64,000 nt of DNA. Source: Stenotrophomonas terrae (GTDB lineage Bacteria; Pseudomonadota; Gammaproteobacteria; Xanthomonadales; Xanthomonadaceae). The position numbers and the translations under genes were made by a program. The DNA is taken from positions 32,151-96,150 of the forward strand of contig NZ_LDJJ01000031.1 in NCBI RefSeq assembly GCF_001431465.1, read 5' to 3'. This document shows, one piece after another, positions 18,412 through 27,538 of the stretch (its first letter is position 1; each line of letters begins with the position of its first letter). The notes beneath the pieces were generated by a model. The model worked only from the letters and a program-made list of their open reading frames with translations, was not told the DNA's origin and made no database searches.

Positions 18412-19245
18412 ATGAACCATCGCCACCCGCGCAGTTTGCGGGTGGCGAGCCGGGCCAGGCTCGCCACCGTATTACTTGCACGACTACCTGCACGACTACC
18501 TGCACTATTACTTGCACTCCCCTTACTGACGTCCTTCCCTAGCAGCGCCGGCAACCTGCAGGTCGCCCCCATCCTGCTCGAGTTCGCCAATAGTCAGCCT
18601 TCGCAGACCCTGTGGCTGACCAATTCCGGAACCGAAGCCCTGCGCGCCCAGGTCCGGGTACAGCACTGGGCCCAACAGGACGGGCAGGAGCACCAGCAGC
18701 CCAGTGATGGTCTGCTCGCCAGCCCACCCTTGGTGGACATCGCCCCCGGCCAATCGCAACTGGTTCGCATCGTCCAGCCTCAGCCAGGCAGGCACGCCGA
18801 CGAACAGGCGTTCCGGCTGACGATAGACGAGGTGCCGACCGCAACCGGCAGCGCGAGCTCAAGCCTGCGCTTTCTACTGCGCTACTCCATCCCGGTGTTC
18901 GTGTTACCGACCGGTGCGACACCGCAGCTGGAACGCACAGGCAAACGCCTGCATACCGATGCCACGCAGCTGCAGGGCCACTGGCAGGCCAGCAACGGCC
19001 AGGCACGCCTGGTCCTGCACAACCACGGCGTGCAACGCATCCGCATCAGCCAGCTGAGCTGGATCCCCACGTCGGGGCCCGCCATCGAAATCACCCCTGG
19101 ACTGCTTGGCTACGTGCTGGCAGGCCAGCAGATGCGCTGGACGCTCCCCTTGCCCGGGCCCTTGCCGGCCGACGGCTTTCTCCACGCCAGGCTCAATGAC
19201 GATGTCGACCCACAAGCCCTGCCGCAGGTCGCTGCTGAGCATTAG
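18412..19245 (+). CDS. Csu-type fimbrial chaperone (operon 1)
   Basis: 277 residues. A signal peptide of unusual make-up (LLARLPARLPALLLALPLL, encoded by four 12-base repeats) precedes the mature GNLQVAPILLEF, the typical first strand of CsuC-like periplasmic chaperones with a PapD-like fold. Other family marks are the SLRFLLRYSIPVFVLP segment and the C-terminal LGYVLAGQQMRW. It donates a strand to pilin subunits and escorts them to the usher. It starts 14 bases after the pilin stop. The first 57 bases of the frame can form two mutually exclusive hairpins (18420-18468). The last 50 bases overlap the usher gene. Confidence 0.9.
   Translation: MNHRHPRSLRVASRARLATVLLARLPARLPALLLALPLLTSFPSSAGNLQVAPILLEFANSQPSQTLWLTNSGTEALRAQVRVQHWAQQDGQEHQQPSDGLLASPPLVDIAPGQSQLVRIVQPQPGRHADEQAFRLTIDEVPTATGSASSSLRFLLRYSIPVFVLPTGATPQLERTGKRLHTDATQLQGHWQASNGQARLVLHNHGVQRIRISQLSWIPTSGPAIEITPGLLGYVLAGQQMRWTLPLPGPLPADGFLHARLNDDVDPQALPQVAAEH
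18420..18468 (+). promoter_or_regulatory. Two mutually exclusive hairpins at the start of chaperone gene 1
   Basis: Hairpin A pairs TCGCCACCCGC (18420-18430) with GCGGGTGGCGA (18438-18448), a perfect 11-base stem with a seven-base loop. Hairpin B pairs GGTGGCGAGCC (18441-18451) with GGCTCGCCACC (18458-18468), also perfect, with a six-base loop. They share 18441-18448, so only one can form. They stand 22 bases after the pilin stop codon. There is no T tract. A role in pilin-to-chaperone stoichiometry is inference. Confidence 0.55.
18472..18519 (+). repeat. Four tandem 12-base repeats in the chaperone signal peptide
   Basis: Units TTACTTGCACGA, CTACCTGCACGA, CTACCTGCACTA and TTACTTGCACTC follow without a gap and encode LLAR, LPAR, LPAL and LLAL. 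The unit length keeps the frame, so copy changes would alter only the length of the hydrophobic core of the signal peptide. Confidence 0.85.
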
Positions 19246-21559
19246 CCTCGGGCTTGCCGCTGCCGGGTTTGCCTGCTCACCGGCCGCTGCCGGAGAGAGA
19301 GCAGTGCTGCCCGCAACCGCTACCGAGGACTACACGCTGCTGCTGCAAACCAGCATCAACCAGGCCGATACAGGCCAGCTGACGCCCTATGTGGTCCGCC
19401 AGCAGACCCTGTTTGCCAGCCCGCAGAATCTGCGCCAGCTCGGGCTCACGCTGCCGGCGGAATTCGGCGGGCAGGCATTGGTCCCGCTGCCGGCACTGAG
19501 CGGGGTCAGCATCGACTACGACGCCGCCCTGCAACAGATCAACCTGCAGGTGCCGCTGTCGATGCTGGAACGGCCGGCTACCCACCGGGATCTGCGCCGC
19601 ATGGACTCGCCACGTCCGGATCCGGTTCAACGCAGCGCCGGTGGCGTGTTCAATTACGACCTGCATGCCCGCCATGCCGGTGATGACACAAGCCTGAGCA
19701 GCTTCAGCGAACTGCGTCTGTTCGGCCTGGGCAGCGGCATCGGCAGCACCACGCTTGCCCACGTCTTCGGCAGCGGTCGCACCCACAGCACCCGCCTGGA
19801 CAGCAGCTGGCAGGTGGATTGGCGCGACGCGATGGTCAGCCTCAGCGTGGGCGACAGCGTCACCGCAGCGCACGAATGGACGCGTGCCTTGCGCCTGGGC
19901 GGCGTGCGTATGTCGCGCAACTTTTCCTTGCAGCCGTATCGCCTGACCACACCACCTGCGTCCTTTGCCGGTGCAGCCATCCTGCCCTTGACCGTGGACC
20001 TGTATATCGACGGCATCCGCCAATCCAGCCAGCAGTTGCCGCCCGGCCGCTTCCAGCTCGACAGCAGCCCCTCGCTCAATGGCGCTGGCCAGGCCAGGCT
20101 GGTTGTCACCGACATCACCGGGCAAAGCCAGACGCTGGACTTCGCCCTGTATGGCACGCCGGAACTGCTGCAGGCCGGATTGGCAGACTGGTCATTGGAG
20201 CTGGGAGCCATCCGCCGCGACTACGGCCTGCATTCTTTTGCCTACGGCAATCATCCGGTTGCCAGCGGCAGCCTGCGTTACGGGCTTCATGACAGCCTCA
20301 CCCTGCAGGCCCATGCCGAAGGCAGCCGCGGCATCCGGCAAGCCGGTGCAGGTGCCGTGCTGCTGCTCGGCCGCCGCGGCGGAGTACTCAGTGGCTCGCT
20401 GGCCGGTAGCCACGCGACCGGCCTGAGTGGTCACCAACACGGGCTGGGTTACCAATGGAGCGCTCGCCGGTTCAGCGTATCGGCCAGCAGCCTGCGGCGC
20501 AGTGCTGGCTACCGCGACGTGGCCGCAGTGCATGAGCAGGCCACCATGCCACGCCGCAGCGAACAGGCGTTTGCCGGCTTCGGCACTGCGGCTGGCCAGT
20601 TCAGCCTCAGCTATGTTGCCCAACACCATCCCGAGCTGCCGCGCAGCCGCTATGCGGGTGTGAACTGGTCGCACGCGCTGAGCAACAACGCGTATCTGAG
20701 CGTCAACGTCAATCGCGATCTCAGCGACAACCGCGGCGATAGCGCGTTCGCTTACTGGTCCCAGCCACTGGACCGCCATACCAGCAGAAGCGCCTCGCTC
20801 CGCCATGGCCGCAACGGCAATCAGCTGTCGCTGGAAGCCAACCGCGCCGCCAGCACGCCTGCTGCGCTGGGTTGGCGTGCGCAGATCAGCGGCGGCGAAC
20901 AGCAGCGTGGTTTGCGCGCGGAAATCAACCAACGCGCCTTGCGCGGGCAATGGTCGGCGGGCATCGAGCATGACCGCGCGGAAGCCAGCTACACCCAGGC
21001 CTATGCCAGCGGCAGCGGCGCATTGGCCTGGATAGGCGGGCGCATGCACACACTGCCGCGTGTTGATGATGCCTTCGTACTGGTCTCCACCGCGGGCGTT
21101 GGCGAAGTGCCGGTGCTGCTCGACAACCGCAGCGTTGGCAGCACCAACAAGCACGGCCAGCTGGTGGTATCCCAGCTCAGCGCCTGGCAGCGCAACCAGC
21201 TGTCCATTGATCCACAGCATCTGCCGGCCGACATGCAGCTGGATAGCACCAGCGCGGAGGTCGTGCCGGAAACCCGCCGCGGCGTGCAGGTAGTTTTTCC
21301 AATGCGGCGCAGGCTTGCGCTGCATTTTGGTGTGCGCGACCGCGATGGCCAATGGCTGCCAGCCGGCAGCCGCATCAGCGTGCAAGCCCCCGGCCATCTA
21401 CCCACAAGCAGCGTCGTCGGCCACGAAGGCAAGGTGTATCTGCTTGATCCACCACCACAGTCGCGCCTGCACTTTGAGGCCGGTCAATGCAGCGCCCACT
21501 TGCCCACCGCCCCCGCAAGCGAAGGCAGGATCAACCTCGAGGACGTGATATGCGAATAG
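19196..21559 (+). CDS. Csu-type fimbrial outer membrane usher (operon 1)
   Basis: 787 residues from the ATG at 19196 (AGG six bases upstream; ATG at 19202 is an alternative). The signal peptide ends SPAAAG. Usher marks include the N-terminal plug-binding region, the barrel strand pattern LRLFGLGSGIG, SVDLYIDG-like TVDLYIDGIRQ, the FQLDSSPSLNGAGQARLVVTD motif, GTPELLQAGLADWSLELG and the C-terminal VGHEGKVYLL. It forms the outer-membrane pore through which sigma-type pili are assembled. It overlaps the chaperone by 50 bases and the adhesin gene by 10. It is a close relative of the usher at 24153. Confidence 0.92.
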   Translation: MTMSTHKPCRRSLLSISLGLAAAGFACSPAAAGERAVLPATATEDYTLLLQTSINQADTGQLTPYVVRQQTLFASPQNLRQLGLTLPAEFGGQALVPLPALSGVSIDYDAALQQINLQVPLSMLERPATHRDLRRMDSPRPDPVQRSAGGVFNYDLHARHAGDDTSLSSFSELRLFGLGSGIGSTTLAHVFGSGRTHSTRLDSSWQVDWRDAMVSLSVGDSVTAAHEWTRALRLGGVRMSRNFSLQPYRLTTPPASFAGAAILPLTVDLYIDGIRQSSQQLPPGRFQLDSSPSLNGAGQARLVVTDITGQSQTLDFALYGTPELLQAGLADWSLELGAIRRDYGLHSFAYGNHPVASGSLRYGLHDSLTLQAHAEGSRGIRQAGAGAVLLLGRRGGVLSGSLAGSHATGLSGHQHGLGYQWSARRFSVSASSLRRSAGYRDVAAVHEQATMPRRSEQAFAGFGTAAGQFSLSYVAQHHPELPRSRYAGVNWSHALSNNAYLSVNVNRDLSDNRGDSAFAYWSQPLDRHTSRSASLRHGRNGNQLSLEANRAASTPAALGWRAQISGGEQQRGLRAEINQRALRGQWSAGIEHDRAEASYTQAYASGSGALAWIGGRMHTLPRVDDAFVLVSTAGVGEVPVLLDNRSVGSTNKHGQLVVSQLSAWQRNQLSIDPQHLPADMQLDSTSAEVVPETRRGVQVVFPMRRRLALHFGVRDRDGQWLPAGSRISVQAPGHLPTSSVVGHEGKVYLLDPPPQSRLHFEAGQCSAHLPTAPASEGRINLEDVICE

Positions 21560-22587
21560 TTCGCGAACCAAGGTCTGGAACACCCAATTCACCGCCTGCA
21601 AAGCGCAGCAGACACTACTGGTCGCTGATGTTCGGGCTGCCGCTATGGCTGCCGCTGTCGCAGGCCGAAGCAGCGCCGTACTGCAGCACCTCCAGCTCAC
21701 CCAGCCTCAATTTCGGCGCAGTTCCGGCCACCGGCTATCAGGACGCGCAGACCGCCATCGTGCTCAATTGCAATGGCGGCATCGGCACGCTGGTCACCCC
21801 GGCAATCTTCCGGGTCTGCCTGTTCATTGGCACCGGCACCTCCGGCGCGATGGCACCGCGCCTGATGTCCAACGGCAATGGCGACTTCATGCGCTACGAC
21901 CTCTATGCCGATGCCGCCCGCAGCCAGCCGATTGGCCCGCAGTGGAGCGGCTATCCGCTCTACAGCCTCACTTTCCGGCTGGCGCCGCGCGAGAACCTGA
22001 GCTTCAGAATTCCCATCCATGGCCGCGTACATGCCGGTCAGAACCTATCGGGCAGGTTTCCCTATAGCGACATGCCGTACAACTCTTTCGTTCGTTACAG
22101 CTATGGCTATATCCATACGCCGACGGAAAGCGATTGTCGCGAGCGCTACCCTGGCCACCTGGGCGCCGCAGGCGACATCGACTTCAATTGGAGTGGGGTA
22201 CAGGCAACGGTGCAGCGCAGCTGTCGCATCAGCACCCTGGCGCAGATGAACTTCGGCGCCACCAGTGCATTTGCCGGCAACCGCGAACAGACGGCCTCGC
22301 TGCAATTGAAATGCACCCGTGATGTCGCCTGGCAGGTAAGCCTGGACGAGGGCCTGCACGCCCAATCCGGCGACCGCTTCATGGCCTCGGGCGATGCGCG
22401 CCGGGGCTACGAGCTGTATAGCGACGCAAGCCGCTCCAGCCACTGGGGCAACACCCAGCACAGCGCCGTCAGTGGTATCGGCAACGGCGACATGCAGCGT
22501 CTGACCGTCTACGGCCAGGTGCCTGCACAACCCAGCGCCCTACCCGGCAACTACCAGGACACCATCACCGTGACGCTGACGTACTGA
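21550..22587 (+). CDS. Csu-type fimbrial tip adhesin, two spore coat U domains (operon 1)
   Basis: 345 residues. The start at 21550 overlaps the usher stop and has GAGGA seven bases before it. After a signal peptide ending SQAEA come two SCPU-like domains: one with YCSTSSSPSLNFGAV (residues about 44-200) and one with SCRISTLAQMNFGAT (about 225-345, ending PGNYQDTITVTLTY). This two-domain layout is that of CsuE, the tip subunit, whose first domain binds hydrophobic surfaces by exposed loops. The first domain shows FIGTGTSGAMAPRLMS, similar in place to the loops of CsuE, but the binding residues cannot be judged by eye. Confidence 0.88.
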   Translation: MRIVREPRSGTPNSPPAKRSRHYWSLMFGLPLWLPLSQAEAAPYCSTSSSPSLNFGAVPATGYQDAQTAIVLNCNGGIGTLVTPAIFRVCLFIGTGTSGAMAPRLMSNGNGDFMRYDLYADAARSQPIGPQWSGYPLYSLTFRLAPRENLSFRIPIHGRVHAGQNLSGRFPYSDMPYNSFVRYSYGYIHTPTESDCRERYPGHLGAAGDIDFNWSGVQATVQRSCRISTLAQMNFGATSAFAGNREQTASLQLKCTRDVAWQVSLDEGLHAQSGDRFMASGDARRGYELYSDASRSSHWGNTQHSAVSGIGNGDMQRLTVYGQVPAQPSALPGNYQDTITVTLTY

Positions 22588-22883
22588 TGCTCGCCGCACG
22601 TGCCAGCAAACGACAGCATCACTTGCATCGTGATAGCAGCCTGCATGCGAACCGACGTAACGACATGTGCCATCCAGCTGCTGCAGATCGGACAGGTGCA
22701 AGCAGCATCTGACGTCAGCAAAACGCAGCATCGTGGCGCGAATTGACCCAAGTTAGCAGGATCGCCCGTTCAGCCGAACCAGACGCATTAAACCCGCGCC
22801 AAGCTGGCAACCGCGTGCTTAGCTTTGGGTGCTCGCCAATGCCATGACATCACGCATTGGCATCCATAGCCGAGGGTATCGCC
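22588..22883. other. Spacer between the two fimbrial operons
   Basis: 296 bases between the first adhesin stop and the second pilin start. It is somewhat less GC-rich than the genes and has several short inverted pieces (ATCAC/GTGAT near 22620), but no clear terminator and no convincing promoter pair; TTGACC near 22742 lacks a partner. It probably holds a promoter or a processing site for the second operon. No coding frame is supported. Confidence 0.4.
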
Positions 22884-23396
22884 ATGCGTGCACGCAGCAT
22901 CCTCATCACGCCACTCAGTATTGCCCTGGCTGCCAGCGCAGCCCTTGCATCAGCAGCAACCCAGACCACGCAGTTCCAGGTCCGCATCGTCATCACCGAG
23001 TCCTGCGACATCCAGGCTGTTGCCGCCAGCGACATCGATTTCGGCACCCTGACCCGCTCCACCGGCACTCCGGTCGATGCGCAAGGCACGCTGGAGGTGA
23101 ACTGCAGCAACGGCACGCCCTACACCATCGGCATGAACTCCGGCGCCAATGCCACCAGCACCACCGCAGCGGCGGACAACCGCCGCATGTCCGACGGCAG
23201 CAACAACTTTCTTGCCTATGGACTGTATCGCGATGCCGGCCGGCAGAATTTCTGGGGCGATGTGGTCGGTACCGACACCCTTGCAGGAACCGGTAGCGCC
23301 AGCACACAGACCGTCCCTGTTTACGGCCGCGTACCGTCCACCGACGCCCCGGCAGGCAGCTACAGCGACACGGTTATCGCCACGATCACCTACTGA
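22884..23396 (+). CDS. Csu-type fimbrial major pilin, spore coat U domain (operon 2)
   Basis: 170 residues, exactly the length of the first pilin. The start at 22884 is preceded by GAGGG at eight bases; an ATG 27 bases upstream lacks a good site. The signal peptide ends ALASA. The mature part begins ATQTTQFQVRIVITESCDI and has the same cysteine pair (ESCD, VNCS), the DNRRMSDGSNNFLAYGLYRDA core and the SYSDTVIATITY end. It is the shaft subunit of a second sigma-type pilus. Divergence from the first pilin is spread evenly, so the duplication is not recent. Confidence 0.9.
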   Translation: MRARSILITPLSIALAASAALASAATQTTQFQVRIVITESCDIQAVAASDIDFGTLTRSTGTPVDAQGTLEVNCSNGTPYTIGMNSGANATSTTAAADNRRMSDGSNNFLAYGLYRDAGRQNFWGDVVGTDTLAGTGSASTQTVPVYGRVPSTDAPAGSYSDTVIATITY

Positions 23397-23404
23397 GCAC
23401 AGCC

Positions 23405-24193
23405 ATGCGCGTGTCGTCCCCGTTGTCGGCAACCCGCGCGGCCAAGCGTGGCCGCCGCATGCTGCTGATCGCAGTGCTCGCCTGTGCATTCGACAGCAAC
23501 GCCGGCAACCTGCAGGTCGCACCCATCATTCTCGAGTTCAGCGACAACCAGCAGGCCAACGCGCTGTGGCTGGAGAACAACGGCGACCAGGCCGTGCATG
23601 CACAGATCCGCGTACAGCAGTGGTCGCAGACAGGAGCAAGCGACGTGCTTGCGCCCACCCAGGCCTTGCGCGCTAGCCCTGCGATCGTCCAGATGCTCCC
23701 CGGCGAGCGCCAGTTGGTACGCATCGTGCGCCCGGCCCCATTGCCGGCAGCCATCCCCTACGAGCAGGCCTATCGGGTGTGGGTGGACGAGCTACCCGAG
23801 GCCACCGAGCAGCGGCCTTCAGGCCTGCAATTCCTGCTGCGCTACTCCATACCGGTGTTTGTTCTGCCACATGGTGCGCTGCCGCGCGAGCAGATCAGCA
23901 AACCTGCGCAGGATACAAGCAGCCTGCAGACGAGCTGGCAGCCTGCGAGCGGCGCGCTGATCCTGGAGGCGCACAACACAGGCAACCAGCGCGTGCGCCT
24001 GAGCGAGCTTGCCTGGCGCGCAGACAATGGCAGCGTCACACCGCTGCACCCAGGCCTGCTCGGCTATGTGCTGGCTGGCCAGCAGATGCAATGGAGACTG
24101 CCGTTGGCAACGCAACTCTCCTACCCGGGCCACTTGCAGGCCAGGCTGAACGATGCCCCCGCAGCGCAGCCTCTCCCTTCCGCTGGCCATTAG
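23405..24193 (+). CDS. Csu-type fimbrial chaperone (operon 2)
   Basis: 262 residues, starting eight bases after the pilin stop. A basic N-terminus (TRAAKRGRR) and a hydrophobic core (MLLIAVLACAF) form the signal peptide. The mature protein starts GNLQVAPIILEF as in the first operon, with LQFLLRYSIPVFVLP and LGYVLAGQQMQW. It should deliver the second pilin and adhesin to the second usher. A 7-base stem (GCGGCCA/TGGCCGC, 23438-23455) stands near the start of the frame, the same position where the first chaperone gene carries its hairpins. Confidence 0.9.
   Translation: MRVSSPLSATRAAKRGRRMLLIAVLACAFDSNAGNLQVAPIILEFSDNQQANALWLENNGDQAVHAQIRVQQWSQTGASDVLAPTQALRASPAIVQMLPGERQLVRIVRPAPLPAAIPYEQAYRVWVDELPEATEQRPSGLQFLLRYSIPVFVLPHGALPREQISKPAQDTSSLQTSWQPASGALILEAHNTGNQRVRLSELAWRADNGSVTPLHPGLLGYVLAGQQMQWRLPLATQLSYPGHLQARLNDAPAAQPLPSAGH
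23438..23455 (+). promoter_or_regulatory. Hairpin at the start of chaperone gene 2
   Basis: GCGGCCA (23438-23444) pairs with TGGCCGC (23449-23455) around an AGCG loop, 41 bases after the pilin stop. It matches in position, not in sequence, the stronger paired hairpins at 18420-18468. A regulatory role is inferred only from that parallel. Confidence 0.35.
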
Positions 24194-26531
24194 CGTGGCC
24201 CTCGCCGCTACCGGCGCAGCACCGCCGACCGCAGCGCGCCCGCTGACCTTGCCCGAGCCGTTCGCCGCCACCGCCAGCCAAATCCAGAAGCTGTACCTGG
24301 ACGTCCATATCAACCGTGAGCAGGGCGGAACGCTGGCCCGCTTCAATCTGCAGGGGCAGAGCTTGTCAGCCAGTGCAAAAACCCTGCAGGAGCTGGGCGT
24401 GCGGCTACCGGGCGAGATTGCCGACGATGCACCTTCGATCACACTGTCGCAGTTGCCCGGCATCCGTATCGACTATGACCGCGGCAACCAGCGCCTGGAC
24501 TTGCAGGTACCGGTGCAGATGCTGGACCGTCCAACCACGCGACTGCACGTTGGCGAGGTTGGCGATGCGCTTGCTGTCAGCGACAGCAGCCCCGGCCTGC
24601 TGCTGAACTACGACCTCTATGCGCAGCAATTACATGGTGACCGGGATATCAGCGGCTATAGCGAATTACGCCTGTTCGGCCTGGGAGCGGGCATCTGGAG
24701 CACAAGCCAGAGCTCGCGCCTGATCACCGGGCGGGCCGGACATAACACTGGCAACACCCGCCTGGACAGCCGCTGGCAGCTGGATCTACCCGGCCCGATG
24801 CTGAGCCTGAGCGTGGGTGACCAGCTCACCGGCGCGCTCGACTGGTCGCGCTCGGCACGGATCGGCGGCCTGCACCTGTCGCGCAATTTCAACCTGCAAC
24901 CCTATCGGGCAACCACCCCGCTGGCCTCGTTTGCAGGCGAGGCGGTGCTGCCTTCCACCGTGGACCTGTACATCAATGGCATGCGCCAGGCCAGCCAACG
25001 CGTCGCCCCGGGGCGCTTCCAGCTGGACAGCACGCCTGCGCTCAATGGCGCTGGCCAGGCGCAGTTGCTGGTCACCGACATCAATGGCCACAGCCGCTCG
25101 CTGGAATTCGCCCTGTACGGCGCGCCCGAGCTGCTGCAGACCGGCCTGTCGGACTGGTCGCTGGATATCGGCGTACTGCGCCGCGACTACGGCCTACGTT
25201 CCTTCGCCTACGACCACCAACCCTTGGCCAGCGCCAGCCTGCGCCATGGCTTGAACGATCATCTGACGCTGGAAACACATGCAGAAGCCACCGCCAACCT
25301 GCAGTTGGCCGGGGTCGGCGCGGTGGCCCTGCTTGGGCGCCGCAGCGGCGTGCTCAACGCCTCCTACAGTGGCAGCCAGGCAGCCAGCCGTGGCGGCGGC
25401 CAATACGCGCTGGGCTACCAATGGAACGCAGCGGGCTTCAGCATTTCGGCCAACAGCCAGCGCCGCAGCCGGCAATTTGTCGACGCTCCCGCACATCTGA
25501 CCCGGACACTGCTCGCACGCCGCAGCGACCAGCTGTTTGTCGGCTTCGGCAATGCACGCAGCGGTCAATTCAACCTCAATTACATCATCCAGGCCTATCC
25601 CGGCAGCCCCCGTACCCGCTTGTTCGGGGCCGGATGGTCACGCAGCCTGCGTGGCCAAGCCTGGATCAGCGCCCAGTTCAATCGCGACCTGGACAACCCG
25701 GGCATGGACAGCGCCTACCTGTATTTCTCCATTCCGCTGGATCGCCGCACCCAGCTCAGCGCTTCGCTACGCCACGGCAGCGACAGCGACGTAACGGCGG
25801 TGGAAGCCAACCACAGCCAACCGCTCGACAGCGGCGGTTGGGGTTGGCGGCTGCAGTCCAGTGCGGGCGCACAACGCAGCCAAAGCGCGGAAATCAATCA
25901 CTTGGACGAACACGGCCGCTGGCGCTTCGGGCTTGATCATGACAACACCGTCGGCAGCCTGGCCTACCTGCAAGGCAGCGGCAGCCTTGCCTGGTTCGGC
26001 GGCGGGCTGCACCTGCTGCGCAGCACCGACGATGCCTTCGCCCTGGTCACCACCAATGGCATGCCGGGGGTGCCGGTGCGCCTGGAGAACCGCTTCGTCG
26101 GCACCACCGATGCGCACGGCGAACTGCTGGTCGCACCGCTGCGCGCCTGGCAACGCAACCTGCTCAGCATCGACCCGCTGCAACTGCCCGCGGATATGCA
26201 GGTGGAGGCGGTGCAGCAACAGGTGGTGCCGGCGGCGCGCAGCGGGGTTCGCGCGGCCTTTGAGCTACAACCCGGGCAGGCCGTGGATCTGCGCATCCAG
26301 GACGCTGACGGACGCTGGCTGCCCGCCGGCACCGAGGCCATCGTCGAACGTGACGGTCGCGTCCTCGCCGTCACCGTGATCGGCCATGAGGGGCAGTTCT
26401 ACCTTGGCACCGTGCCGAGCGGTGCCCAGCTCCGCATCCGCCGGGCCGGCGGGGAATGCGTGATCGCGCTTCCCGACGCCGACACAACACAACCCTCAGC
26501 GCCCAGCGAGACCTTGCAATGCAAACCTTGA
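24153..26531 (+). CDS. Csu-type fimbrial outer membrane usher (operon 2)
   Basis: 792 residues. The start at 24153 (MPPQRSLSLPLAISVALAAT) gives a signal peptide ending PTAARP or earlier; the first 41 bases overlap the chaperone. The motifs mirror the first usher: LRLFGLGAGIW, STVDLYINGMRQ, FQLDSTPALNGAGQAQLLVTD, GAPELLQTGLSDWSLDIG and VIGHEGQFYLG. It forms the assembly pore for the second pilus. The two ushers are similar over their full length, arguing that the whole four-gene operon was duplicated, not single genes. Confidence 0.92.
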   Translation: MPPQRSLSLPLAISVALAATGAAPPTAARPLTLPEPFAATASQIQKLYLDVHINREQGGTLARFNLQGQSLSASAKTLQELGVRLPGEIADDAPSITLSQLPGIRIDYDRGNQRLDLQVPVQMLDRPTTRLHVGEVGDALAVSDSSPGLLLNYDLYAQQLHGDRDISGYSELRLFGLGAGIWSTSQSSRLITGRAGHNTGNTRLDSRWQLDLPGPMLSLSVGDQLTGALDWSRSARIGGLHLSRNFNLQPYRATTPLASFAGEAVLPSTVDLYINGMRQASQRVAPGRFQLDSTPALNGAGQAQLLVTDINGHSRSLEFALYGAPELLQTGLSDWSLDIGVLRRDYGLRSFAYDHQPLASASLRHGLNDHLTLETHAEATANLQLAGVGAVALLGRRSGVLNASYSGSQAASRGGGQYALGYQWNAAGFSISANSQRRSRQFVDAPAHLTRTLLARRSDQLFVGFGNARSGQFNLNYIIQAYPGSPRTRLFGAGWSRSLRGQAWISAQFNRDLDNPGMDSAYLYFSIPLDRRTQLSASLRHGSDSDVTAVEANHSQPLDSGGWGWRLQSSAGAQRSQSAEINHLDEHGRWRFGLDHDNTVGSLAYLQGSGSLAWFGGGLHLLRSTDDAFALVTTNGMPGVPVRLENRFVGTTDAHGELLVAPLRAWQRNLLSIDPLQLPADMQVEAVQQQVVPAARSGVRAAFELQPGQAVDLRIQDADGRWLPAGTEAIVERDGRVLAVTVIGHEGQFYLGTVPSGAQLRIRRAGGECVIALPDADTTQPSAPSETLQCKP

Positions 26532-27538
26532 GTGCCCCAGTTCAATCCAGACAGCACAGCCACAGTTTCCCGCTCACGCTGCTGCTTGCCTTGCTGCTGT
26601 GGCTGCCGTTCCTGGCCGACGCGCAACAGTCGTGCCGGGTGCTCAATTCGACACTGCTGGATTTCGGTACAGTTTCCACCGCCGGCAACAGCAGCTCCTC
26701 GGCCACCCTGACCATCAGCTGCCAGGGCTTCCCCGGCGTGCCGGTGCAGGTGACGGTTTGCATATTCGTCGACGAGGGCCTCCCGACAGGCATGGCGCCC
26801 CGCCGCATGGGCAACGACGCCGGTGCCTTCATGGCCTATGACCTGTATGCCAACGCCGCACGCACCCAACTCATTGGCCCGTTCGGCCGCGGCTACGATG
26901 TTTTCTACACCTTTCTGTCGGTCCCGATTACCGGGTCTACGCAGATCAACCTTACCGCCTACGGCCGGGTACCGCCCGGGCAGAATCTGCCTGCCGCCTA
27001 CAGGTACGAGAACGTAATGAGCCCGGGCCTGCTGCGTTATGTCTTCGCAGCACCACTTGGAGGCGCGTCCTCTGGAGAAAACTGCAGGGACGGGGTGGCG
27101 CCTGCCTTTGGCAGTGCCGGCCAGAGCACGTTCACATTCGGGGACGCCCGGGCCCGGGTTGCCGACAACTGCATCATCACCTTGGCCAGCGACCTGGATT
27201 TCGGCACGGTCATCCAGCTGGACGGGCCACGTGACGCCAGTTCCCTTATCCAGCTGCGCTGCGCCACCGATACCGCCTGGTCAGTGACCCTCGGTAAAGG
27301 ACTGAATGCCACCGCCAGCGGCGTTCGGCGGATGATCTCCAACGGCAATTTCCTGCAATACGCCCTGTACAAGGACCCGGCGTTATTGCTTCCCTGGGGT
27401 GACACGCAGGCCACCGCCGTTACTGATACAGGAGAAAATGAGAATGTATCCCTCACGGTCTATGGCCGGGTTTTCCCACAACCGGCGGCGGTGCCCGGCA
27501 GCTATCGCGATACGATCACCGTCACCCTGACCTATTGA
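26519..27538 (+). CDS. Csu-type fimbrial tip adhesin, two spore coat U domains (operon 2)
   Basis: 339 residues from ATG at 26519, overlapping the usher by 13 bases. The signal peptide ends FLADA. Two SCPU-like domains follow: residues about 36-190 (SCRVLNSTLLDFGTV, ISCQGFPGVPVQVTVCIFVDEG) and about 220-339 (NCIITLASDLDFGTV, ending PGSYRDTITVTLTY). The layout matches CsuE-type tip adhesins. Compared with the first adhesin, the N-terminal domain has diverged more than the C-terminal one, as expected if the two pili bind different surfaces; that reading is inference. 310 bases separate it from rpsB. Confidence 0.88.
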   Translation: MQTLSAPVQSRQHSHSFPLTLLLALLLWLPFLADAQQSCRVLNSTLLDFGTVSTAGNSSSSATLTISCQGFPGVPVQVTVCIFVDEGLPTGMAPRRMGNDAGAFMAYDLYANAARTQLIGPFGRGYDVFYTFLSVPITGSTQINLTAYGRVPPGQNLPAAYRYENVMSPGLLRYVFAAPLGGASSGENCRDGVAPAFGSAGQSTFTFGDARARVADNCIITLASDLDFGTVIQLDGPRDASSLIQLRCATDTAWSVTLGKGLNATASGVRRMISNGNFLQYALYKDPALLLPWGDTQATAVTDTGENENVSLTVYGRVFPQPAAVPGSYRDTITVTLTY

